Shown here: positions 1 through 5,649 of the stretch, one piece after another | Position numbering within the stretch: position 1 is the stretch's first letter | Layout of the letters: the number at the start of each line of letters is the position of its first letter | Origin: CAYRVX01 sp964642165 | GTDB lineage: Bacteria > Planctomycetota > Phycisphaerae > SM23-33 | NCBI GenBank assembly: GCA_964642165.1 | Contig: CAZXOC010000201.1 | Coordinates: 1 to 13,885 of the forward strand | DNA: 13,885 bases | Reading direction: 5' to 3' | Notes under the pieces: model-generated | The model's input: the letters and a program-made list of their open reading frames with translations, nothing else | The model's database searches: none | What the model was told of the DNA's origin: nothing | Translations under genes and position numbers: made by a program

Positions 1-20
1 CGCCGGGCGATGCGCCGCCC

Positions 21-49
21 TTGACCTGCCCGGGCTGGCGCCATACAAT
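21..49 (+). promoter_or_regulatory. Sigma70-type promoter upstream of the sigma factor gene
   Basis: A -35 box TTGACC (21-26) and a -10 box TACAAT (44-49) are separated by exactly 17 nt. Each box has one mismatch to the consensus. Transcription would start near position 56, giving a 5' leader of about 145 nt before the chosen ATG at 200. This is the best promoter match in the window. It also argues against starting the sigma factor at the in-frame ATG at 53, which would lie at or upstream of the transcription start. Confidence 0.7.
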
Positions 50-199
50 CTCTTGGACAGAGATCATTTCCAGCGCCGTATCGCGTGGCATGCAGTTCCC
101 GACGGGCCTCATCGCCCCCGGTACGAAGGCGGCTTCGAGGTGGGCGGCCATGCGGGGCAAGGGGAACCGAGCGCGCCGCGACGGCAGATGGGAATCGCC

Positions 200-832
200 A
201 TGGCCGGAAGCGAGGGCCAGCAGGATCTGATCGCGCAGGCGACCCGTGGGGACGCCGTTGCGCTGGAGGAACTGCTGCTGGACCACTACGCTCGCCTGTC
301 GCGCCACATCGCCCCCAAGCTGGCCGGCCGCCTCGAGAAGCTCCTGACCGTGGAAGACATCGTGCAGGAGACGTTCATCCAGGCCATCCGCGACATCCGG
401 AAGTGCCAGGCCCTCACCGAGAGGTCCTTCGCCGCGTGGCTGAACACCATCGCGGACCATTGCCTGCAGGACGCCGTCCGGAAGCGGAATCGCAAGAAGC
501 GCGGCGGCGATCGCGTCGAGGCTCGCGGCGCGGGCGGCGATCCCTTGAGCTCGATGGCCGACTTGGTGGAGATGCTGTCGGACCACGGCCATACGCCGAG
601 CGAGTCGGCGGCTCGACACGAGGCGATCCAGGCCGTGCAGGTCGGCATCGCCGGCCTGCCGGACGACCAGCGGGAGGCGATCTGGCTGCACCATCTCAGC
701 GGCAAGAGCATCGAGGAGACCGCGGCCGCGATGGACCGCACGCCCGCTTCCGTCCGTGGCCTCCTTCAGCGGGCCAGGCAGGCGCTTCGCGACGCGCTGG
801 TCCGATCCACACTGTGGCTGAGCAAGAAGTGA
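200..832 (+). CDS. ECF-like RNA polymerase sigma factor (sigma70 family, planctomycete type)
   Basis: This is a 210-aa alternative sigma factor that would direct RNA polymerase to a specific regulon. Region 2 spans about residues 20-100 and holds a recognisable core, LLTVEDIVQETFIQAIRDI, followed by a basic stretch (RKRNRKK) near region 2.4. A linker carrying the TPSES string leads to region 4 at about 143-200, with the helix-turn-helix LSGKSIEETAAAMDRTPASV and the closing LLQRARQALRDAL. The frame is open back to ATG 53, but the promoter at 21-49 and non-conserved upstream residues favour a later start. ATG 200 has a weak GGGA 6 nt upstream; ATG 188 is the alternative and gives 214 aa. The kinase gene begins 24 nt downstream, so the two are probably co-transcribed. 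Sigma/kinase pairs of this kind are common in Planctomycetota, where phosphorylation is thought to control the sigma factor. No anti-sigma gene is visible here. Confidence 0.9.
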   Translation: MAGSEGQQDLIAQATRGDAVALEELLLDHYARLSRHIAPKLAGRLEKLLTVEDIVQETFIQAIRDIRKCQALTERSFAAWLNTIADHCLQDAVRKRNRKKRGGDRVEARGAGGDPLSSMADLVEMLSDHGHTPSESAARHEAIQAVQVGIAGLPDDQREAIWLHHLSGKSIEETAAAMDRTPASVRGLLQRARQALRDALVRSTLWLSKK

Positions 833-856
833 GCCGCGGCGCGCTGGAGGTCGGTC

Positions 857-3800
857 ATGGCGCAGGACGACGCCGGCAACGGGGCAACGAGCGACCGCTC
901 CAGGCGGATCCGGGAGGTCGTCCGGGGTTGCCTCCGTCGGCGAGCGGCGGGGGAGGCCGTCCCGGATCAGTCGATCATCGACGCCCACCCCGAGCTGATG
1001 CCGGACCTGGCGGAGGAGCTGCGCAAGCTGCGGATCATCGAGGCGGCGCGGCACCAGGCCGAGTCCCGGCCGCCTGAAGGCGAGGACGCCGAAACGGCGG
1101 CTGCCGCCGGCCTGCACATCCGCTGCCCCCACTGCCACCACCCCGTCGAAGTCGTCGTCGACACCCCCCTGACGGACATCACTTGCAGCGTCTGCGGCAG
1201 CCACTTCAGCCTGGCAGGCGACGAGAACACCTACACGACCCCGACGCTGCGGACGATCGGTCACTTCGAGACCCTCGAGCGCGTGGGCATCGGCGCGTTC
1301 GGGGCCGTGTGGAAGGCGCGCGACACCGAGCTGGACCGCACCGTCGCGCTGAAGATCCCCCGCAAGGGCCAGCTCACGCCGCTCGAGAGCGAGCAGTTCC
1401 TGCGCGAGGCACGCGCCGCGGCGCAGCTTCGCCATCCCAACATCGTCAGCGTCTACGAGGTCGGGCGCGACGGCGAAACGCTCTACATCGTCAGCGACCT
1501 CATCCGCGGCGTTTCGCTGTCCGAATGGCAAGCCAGGCGGCGCTTGACCGCACGGGAGTCGGCCGCGCTGTGCGCGAAGATCGCCGAGGCCCTCCACCAC
1601 GCCCACGAGGCGGGCGTGATCCACCGCGACCTGAAGCCGTCGAACATCATGATGGACGCGGCCGGCGAGCCGCACGTGATGGACTTCGGCCTGGCGAAGC
1701 GCGAGGCGGGGGAGATCACGGTGACGCTGGAGGGCCGCCCCCTGGGCACGCCGGCGTACATGTCTCCCGAGCAGGCCCGCGGGGAGGCGCACCGCTGCGA
1801 CCGCCGCAGCGACGTCTACTCGCTGGGCGTGATCCTCTTCGAGCTGCTGACGAGTGAACTTCCCTTCCGCGGCAGCAGCCGCACGCTCATCTACCAGGTG
1901 ATCCACGACGAGCCGCCCAGCCCCCGCAAGCTCAACCACAGCATCCCTCGCGACCTGGAGACGATCTGCCTGAAGTGCGTCCAGAAGCACCCCGCGAGCC
2001 GGTACCCCACGGCACAGGAGCTGGCGGCTGAGCTGCATCGTTTCCTGCGCGGGGAGGCGATCCAGGCCCGGCCGGTCAGCACGGCCACTCACGTATGGCG
2101 GTGGTGCAAGCGGAGGCCCATGGTGGCGGGGCTGGGCGCCATCGTGGCGGCGCTTCTGGTGGCCGTGGCCGTCGTGGCGACGGTCGCCTACGTCCGCGAA
2201 GCCCGCTTGCGTCAGGAGGTCCGGCTGAACTTCGTGATCGCCCGCGAGGCGGTCGACAAGCTCCTCACGGCGGTCAGTGAGGATCCGCGGCTGAAGAGCG
2301 CGGGCATGGAGAGGCTCCGCGAGGAGCTGCTGCAGGCCGCCCGAGACTTCTACGAGAAACTCGCCAGCCAGCAGCCGACCGACCCCGAATTGCAGGCGGA
2401 GCGTGCGCGAGCGCACGGACGGCTCGGCAACATCCACGTCGCGATGATCCAGACGGACGACGCGGAATCGGCGTTCCAGGGGGCACTGGACCTGTTCACG
2501 CATCTCTCGGATCAGCATCGGGACGTGCCCGTATACCTGGACGGCGTGGCCACAGCCCACAACAACCTGGGCCTCCTCTACCAGGCGACGGGGCGCCGCC
2601 CAGAAGCGAAGGTGGCCTACCAGAAAGCACTCGCGATCTGGAAGCGCCTGACCGCCGAGCATCGGCACGTCCCCGACTACCTGAGCAAACTGGGCAGGAG
2701 TTACAGCAATCTCGGGCACCTGCACCAGACCGGCGGGCAGCCGGGCGAAGCGGAGAGGCAGTACCAGAAGGCCCGGGCTGTCTTCCAGCGCCTCGTGCGC
2801 GAGCATCAGAACGTTCCCGAGTACCAGAGCGATCTGGCCCTGACCGACACCCGCCTCGGCCTCCTGTACACCAGCACGGACCGACTCGCGGACGCGGAGA
2901 CGTCTCTCAAGGCGGCATTGGAGATCCAGCAGGTCCTTGTGGAGAAGCATCCGACCCCCAAGTGCCGGGACGGCCTGGCGGCCATCCATAACAACCTCGG
3001 TCTTCTATACGAGCGCGGGCGGCAGGTTGCGCTCGCGAGGGCGGAACACGAAGCGGCGATGGCGATCCGCGAGAAGCTGACCAAAGAGCATCCCGATGTC
3101 CCCCCGTACGAGATCGACCTGGCCGGGAGCTGCCTGAACCTGTCCAGGATATGTGGCCTGGAGGGCCGGAACGACCGTGCCGAAGAGTTCCTCCGGAAGG
3201 CCATCAGGATCCAGGAACGTCTCGCGAGTGGGCATCCCAGCGTCCCGAAGTACGAATACGCCGTGGCCCTGAGCCGCAACAACCTCGGTTCCCTGTACCG
3301 GCGGACCCGCAGGTTCGGCGAGGCGGAAGCGGCGTTCGGTGTGGCCATCCTCAAACTGGAGAAGCTCGTCAGCGAGAACGAGGACGTTCCGAAGTACCTG
3401 GTTTCCCTGGGCGGGACCTATGGGAACATGGGCCACGTCCTGCGCGACCGCGACAGGTTAGAGGCTTCGCTGGCCTGGTACGACAAGGCCATTACGACGC
3501 TCCGCGGACCTGTCGAGCGGGAACCGCGCCTGACCCAGGCGAGGCAGTACCTGCGGAACAACTACGCCGGTCGAGCGGAGGCCTGCGTCAAGCTCCAGCG
3601 ACACGCGGAAGCCGCCGCCAACTGGTCCGAGGCCCTCAAGCTGACCCCGGGCCCCCCGGGCATGCGCAACCGGATCCGCATGTTCCGTGCCGTCGCGCTG
3701 GCGCGCTGGGGTGACCACGCCAAGGCCGCGGAAGAGGCGCAGGCCGTCATTGCGAAGGCCCCGGGCAGTGGACAGGCCCTCCACAACGCTGCGTGCGTCT

Positions 3801-4054
3801 ATGCCCAGGCGGCCGCCGCCGCGAGCCGGGACCAGGCGCTCCGCGAGGAGAAACGCGCCGCGCTGGCCGAGAAGTACGGCGCCCGGGCGGTCGCCTACCT
3901 GGTCCGGGCCGGCGACGCGGGGCTCCCCGACAGCGCCACCGTCGAACAGATGCAGAAGGACCCGGACCTCGCGCCCCTGCGCGAGCGGGAAGACTACAAG
4001 AAGCTCTTGCGGAGCCTGAGCTCGAGGGACGGCCTACCGCCCGGCAAGCCGTAA
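857..4054 (+). CDS. Membrane Ser/Thr protein kinase with zinc ribbon and TPR sensor region
   Basis: This 1065-aa receptor-like Hanks-type kinase starts at ATG 857 behind GGAGG with 6-nt spacing. Residues 1-70 are charged and helical. A four-cysteine ribbon follows (C90, C93, C110, C113). The kinase domain covers about 135-400: glycine loop GIGAFGAV (144-151), ATP-binding K166 in VALKIP, helix C E184, catalytic HRDLKPSN (D258), metal-binding DFG (D276) and MSPEQA near 302. All catalytic residues are intact, so it should be active. One hydrophobic helix (about 422-446) anchors it. The remainder, about 450-1065, would lie on the other side of the membrane and is mostly TPR, including seven regular units of about 48 residues; this is probably a protein-binding or sensory part. 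The C-terminus (DPDLAPLREREDYKKLL) is of a type seen in planctomycete kinases. The short gap to the sigma gene suggests a phospho-signalling pair; the ligand is unknown. Confidence 0.93.
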   Translation: MAQDDAGNGATSDRSRRIREVVRGCLRRRAAGEAVPDQSIIDAHPELMPDLAEELRKLRIIEAARHQAESRPPEGEDAETAAAAGLHIRCPHCHHPVEVVVDTPLTDITCSVCGSHFSLAGDENTYTTPTLRTIGHFETLERVGIGAFGAVWKARDTELDRTVALKIPRKGQLTPLESEQFLREARAAAQLRHPNIVSVYEVGRDGETLYIVSDLIRGVSLSEWQARRRLTARESAALCAKIAEALHHAHEAGVIHRDLKPSNIMMDAAGEPHVMDFGLAKREAGEITVTLEGRPLGTPAYMSPEQARGEAHRCDRRSDVYSLGVILFELLTSELPFRGSSRTLIYQVIHDEPPSPRKLNHSIPRDLETICLKCVQKHPASRYPTAQELAAELHRFLRGEAIQARPVSTATHVWRWCKRRPMVAGLGAIVAALLVAVAVVATVAYVREARLRQEVRLNFVIAREAVDKLLTAVSEDPRLKSAGMERLREELLQAARDFYEKLASQQPTDPELQAERARAHGRLGNIHVAMIQTDDAESAFQGALDLFTHLSDQHRDVPVYLDGVATAHNNLGLLYQATGRRPEAKVAYQKALAIWKRLTAEHRHVPDYLSKLGRSYSNLGHLHQTGGQPGEAERQYQKARAVFQRLVREHQNVPEYQSDLALTDTRLGLLYTSTDRLADAETSLKAALEIQQVLVEKHPTPKCRDGLAAIHNNLGLLYERGRQVALARAEHEAAMAIREKLTKEHPDVPPYEIDLAGSCLNLSRICGLEGRNDRAEEFLRKAIRIQERLASGHPSVPKYEYAVALSRNNLGSLYRRTRRFGEAEAAFGVAILKLEKLVSENEDVPKYLVSLGGTYGNMGHVLRDRDRLEASLAWYDKAITTLRGPVEREPRLTQARQYLRNNYAGRAEACVKLQRHAEAAANWSEALKLTPGPPGMRNRIRMFRAVALARWGDHAKAAEEAQAVIAKAPGSGQALHNAACVYAQAAAAASRDQALREEKRAALAEKYGARAVAYLVRAGDAGLPDSATVEQMQKDPDLAPLREREDYKKLLRSLSSRDGLPPGKP
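2516..3520 (+). repeat. Seven tandem TPR-like units of 48/47 codons inside the kinase
   Basis: Units begin at 2516, 2660, 2804, 2948, 3089, 3233 and 3377. Spacing is 144 nt except for one 141-nt step. Each unit starts with a variant of H-x-x-V-P-x-Y and contains an N-L-G-x-L-Y helix, then a G/R-x-x-E-A helix ending in a leucine-rich segment and E/K-H. The longer period than a canonical 34-residue TPR comes from an extra conserved HxxVPxY segment joining units. Unit 4 is the short one and has lost VPxY, reading HPTPK instead. Confidence 0.8.
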
Positions 4055-4065
4055 ACCGTGGTGGC

Positions 4066-4168
4066 GGGATCGGCGGACCAGTCCGGGAAGATCACGTACC
4101 AGTCGGTCGGGCCGTGGAAGTCGTGTGCCCGGATGGAGTCAATCCCCAGGGCCTTGCAGCTCCGGACG
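4066..4168 (-). pseudogene. Remnant of a GH39-like glycoside hydrolase gene
   Basis: Read on the minus strand, about 34 codons encode a coherent protein-like segment containing CKALGIDSIRAHDFHGPTDW and then IFPDWSADP. From family knowledge, this resembles the N-terminal part of GH39/beta-xylosidase-like catalytic domains, where a G-x-x-x-IRTHDFYGP-type strand is followed by a tyrosine/tryptophan-rich IFPDW loop. Residues before it (toward 4287) look non-coding, and the similarity stops about 12 nt short of the kinase stop codon. It is therefore truncated at both ends and cannot be functional. It suggests that a hydrolase gene once lay here in opposite orientation and was cut by a rearrangement. 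The match is by recognition, not by search. Confidence 0.5.
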
Positions 4169-4283
4169 TGGTCAACGGCCCGGCCCCGCCCCTCCCGCGC
4201 AAACGAGATCGGCCCTCGGCCTCGATTCCCGGCACCTCGAGTCGACGGGTTCCACAAGCCCATGCAAGGGCGTCGGTCGGCCA

Positions 4284-4316
4284 TCACGTTGCCAACGTGA
4301 ATGTCGTGAGTTCACG
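4284..4316. promoter_or_regulatory. Paired palindromes with four CGTGA half-sites
   Basis: TCACGTTGCCAACGTGA (4284-4300) is an inverted repeat with perfect 7-bp arms and a 3-nt centre. Four bases later comes CGTGAGTTCACG (4305-4316), with 5-bp arms and a 2-nt centre. Together they give four copies of the half-site CGTGA/TCACG within 33 bp. This could be a binding site for a dimeric regulator or a pair of small RNA hairpins. No T-tract follows, so it is not an intrinsic terminator. Its target gene is unclear; the lyase operon begins 337 nt downstream. Confidence 0.35.
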
Positions 4317-4347
4317 CCGAAAGCGCCGCGAAGCGAAATCTCACCCG

Positions 4348-4373
4348 TCCGCCGTAGCTTCAGCGAAGGCGGA
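4348..4373. repeat. REP-like extragenic palindrome
   Basis: TCCGCC (4348-4353) and GGCGGA (4368-4373) are perfect inverted arms around GTAGCTTCAGCGAA. The inner GCT/AGC also pair, so the 26 nt match their own reverse complement at 22 positions. The sense and antisense translations of this element (strings such as SFSEGG, KLRRTGE and FAEATADG) look like artefactual peptides that I recall recurring in predictions from many GC-rich environmental genomes, which suggests a dispersed repeat. That recollection is unverified, and only one copy is present here. Confidence 0.45.
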
Positions 4374-4398
4374 TCGGCCGCTTCGACGCCTCCTGGTG

Positions 4399-4416
4399 AT
4401 CCCGGCGCCCCGGGAT
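4399..4416. promoter_or_regulatory. Inverted repeat ATCCCGG-N4-CCGGGAT
   Basis: Perfect 7-bp arms flank CGCC. The arm recurs almost exactly in the palindrome at 4592-4607, about 190 bp downstream, close to the lyase start. A pair of like sites at this spacing could be bound by one regulator with DNA looping. A GC-rich hairpin with no regulatory role is the alternative. Confidence 0.3.
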
Positions 4417-4467
4417 TGCCCGGAGGCTGCGGAGACGGGGAGGGTCTGTGCGAATCGGCAACGAACG

Positions 4468-4479
4468 CCCCTGCAGGGG
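4468..4479. promoter_or_regulatory. 12-bp perfect palindrome CCCCTGCAGGGG
   Basis: Perfect dyad without a spacer, in the spacer upstream of the lyase operon and unlike the neighbouring CCGGGAT palindromes. A palindrome this short can arise by chance in GC-rich DNA, so a role is only possible. Confidence 0.2.
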
Positions 4480-4545
4480 TCGGCTTGGGCGACATCGTGG
4501 CCCGGAAACGGCCCGATCCTTCCCTCCATCCAGCACAAGAGGTGC

Positions 4546-4573
4546 TTGCGGACGTTGGGGCCGGCGATAGAAT
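4546..4573 (+). promoter_or_regulatory. Candidate promoter of the lyase-AOR operon
   Basis: TTGCGG (4546-4551) and TAGAAT (4568-4573) are separated by 16 nt. The boxes match the sigma70 consensus at 4/6 and 5/6 positions. Transcription would start near 4580, about 73 nt before the GTG start at 4653. The palindrome at 4592-4607 would then lie in the early transcribed region, a position suited to repression. Confidence 0.4.
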
Positions 4574-4591
4574 CATCCGGAAGGCCGACAG

Positions 4592-4607
4592 TCCCGGCGC
4601 GCCGGGA
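4592..4607. promoter_or_regulatory. 16-bp perfect palindrome, possible operator
   Basis: TCCCGGCGCGCCGGGA is a perfect dyad lying between the candidate -10 box and the lyase start codon. It shares the arm CCGGGA with the inverted repeat at 4399-4416. A further ATCCCG half-site occurs at 4630-4635. Binding by a dimeric repressor is the simplest reading; no regulator gene is present in the window to pair with it. Confidence 0.35.
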
Positions 4608-4652
4608 TCGGGCAAGGACGATCTGGGAAATCCCGACTCAACGGAGCATCTC

Positions 4653-5543
4653 GTGGCGAGCGAACTGGCAGGCGTATTCCCGGCAGTGGTGACACCCATG
4701 ACCGCGGCGCAGGATGTCGACTACGAAGCGCTGTCGAGTTTCGTGGACTACCTGGTCGAGACCGGCGGTGTTCACGGAGTGATCCCTCTGGGCAGCACGG
4801 GCGAGTACTACGCGCTGAATGCCGAGGAGCGGAAGCTCGTGGCCCGGACTACGCTCGACGCCGTGGCCGGCCGAGTGCCCGTGCTCGTCGGGACCAACGC
4901 CGGCAGCACACGGGAGGTGGTCCGCTATTCCCAGCAGGCCCAGGAGCAGGGGGCCGCGGGACTGCTGCTGGCCGCGCCGTATTACTCCCTGCCGACCCAC
5001 GAAGGGCTGTGGGAGCACTTCCGGGTGATCAACAGCGAGATCGACATCCCGATCATGCTCTATAACTACCCGGGCCGGACTGGCGTGGACATGACGCCCG
5101 ATCTCATCGTGCGGCTGGCCGAACTCGAGAACGTCCGTTACGTCAAGGAGAGTACCGGCGACATATCGCGCGTGAGCGAGATCATCCGTCGCTGCGGCGA
5201 CCGGATCACGGTCTTCTGCGGCTGTGACACGGCGGCGCTGGAGAGTTTCGTCCTGGGCGCCGCCGGATGGGTCGGCGGCGTCGTGAACGTGCTGCCGAAG
5301 GAGCACGTGCAGTTGTTCGACCTGGCCGTGACCGACGGCGACCTGCCCGCCGCGAGGCGGCTTTACTATCGCCTGCTGCCGGTTCTGGCGATGATGGAGC
5401 ACTCGGGGAAGTACACGCAGTTGGTCAAGGCCGGGTGCGAGCTGACGGGCCACCCGGTGGGCCCCCCGCGACTCCCCCTGGCGCCGGCCCCCGCCGACGA
5501 GGTCGCCAAGCTCGCGGAGATCCTGCCCGCGCAAGCGGCTTGA
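4653..5543 (+). CDS. DHDPS/NAL-family lyase (DapA-like aldolase or dehydratase)
   Basis: This is a 296-aa class I lyase of the dihydrodipicolinate synthase / N-acetylneuraminate lyase superfamily, a TIM barrel that forms a Schiff base with pyruvate or a 2-keto acid. The start is GTG 4653, with GGAG 6 nt upstream; from here the length is normal for the family and residues 8-16 (VFPAVVTPM) form the usual first strand. Visible active-site motifs are GSTGE (47-51), YNYPGRTG with Y137 and R142, and the Schiff-base K165 in VRYVKES. The family also includes 2-keto-3-deoxy-sugar-acid aldolases and dehydratases. True DapA proteins usually read GTTGE where this one reads GSTGE, and no other lysine-pathway gene is adjacent, so I infer a catabolic lyase. 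It leads an operon with aldehyde oxidoreductase, so its product may be the aldehyde oxidised next. Substrate unknown. Confidence 0.9.
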   Translation: MASELAGVFPAVVTPMTAAQDVDYEALSSFVDYLVETGGVHGVIPLGSTGEYYALNAEERKLVARTTLDAVAGRVPVLVGTNAGSTREVVRYSQQAQEQGAAGLLLAAPYYSLPTHEGLWEHFRVINSEIDIPIMLYNYPGRTGVDMTPDLIVRLAELENVRYVKESTGDISRVSEIIRRCGDRITVFCGCDTAALESFVLGAAGWVGGVVNVLPKEHVQLFDLAVTDGDLPAARRLYYRLLPVLAMMEHSGKYTQLVKAGCELTGHPVGPPRLPLAPAPADEVAKLAEILPAQAA

Positions 5544-5546
5544 TTC

Positions 5547-5609
5547 AGGCCCCCAGCGGGCCTCGACCCGGCCCCCGCCGTCGCGGCCAGGACCGCGGGA
5601 CCGGCGGGG
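5547..5609 (+). promoter_or_regulatory. Two stem-loops between the lyase and AOR genes
   Basis: AGGCCC-CCAGC-GGGCCT (5547-5563) begins 3 nt after the lyase stop codon. A larger hairpin follows: outer arms CCCCGCCG (5573-5580) and CGGCGGGG (5602-5609), inner arms CGCGG (5582-5586) and CCGCG (5593-5597), and a 6-nt loop. No T-run follows either, so they are not classical intrinsic terminators. They could stabilise or process the transcript, or let AOR be expressed at a different level from the lyase. Confidence 0.45.
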
Positions 5610-5649
5610 CGCAGGGCGTGGTCCGAGGCGATGGATACAGGAGAACACA

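Larger units (their letters stand above)
4055..4652. other. 598-nt spacer, no intact gene
   Basis: The forward frame upstream of the lyase stays open through much of this stretch but shows no family resemblance. Its predicted peptide is rich in Pro/Gly/Arg, as expected of GC-rich non-coding DNA. Listed separately are a minus-strand glycoside-hydrolase-like remnant at the left end, several perfect palindromes, a REP-like element and a candidate promoter at the right end. I see no Rho-independent terminator behind the kinase gene. Confidence 0.6.

Noticed and set aside
53..199. N-terminal extension of the sigma factor
   Set aside because: The promoter at 21-49 would start transcription near 56, and the residues are not sigma-like.
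85..1077. 330-codon plus-strand frame crossing the sigma/kinase junction
   Set aside because: Arg/Gly/Pro-rich translation overlapping two clear genes in another frame.
4125..4652. N-terminal extension of the lyase frame
   Set aside because: It would add 176 residues with no family similarity, covering palindromes and a promoter. GTG 4653 has a proper ribosome site and gives the normal length.
4172..4699. 175-codon minus-strand frame over the spacer
   Set aside because: Contains low-complexity Pro/Gly/Ser-rich text and the REP-like element; it is not a credible protein.
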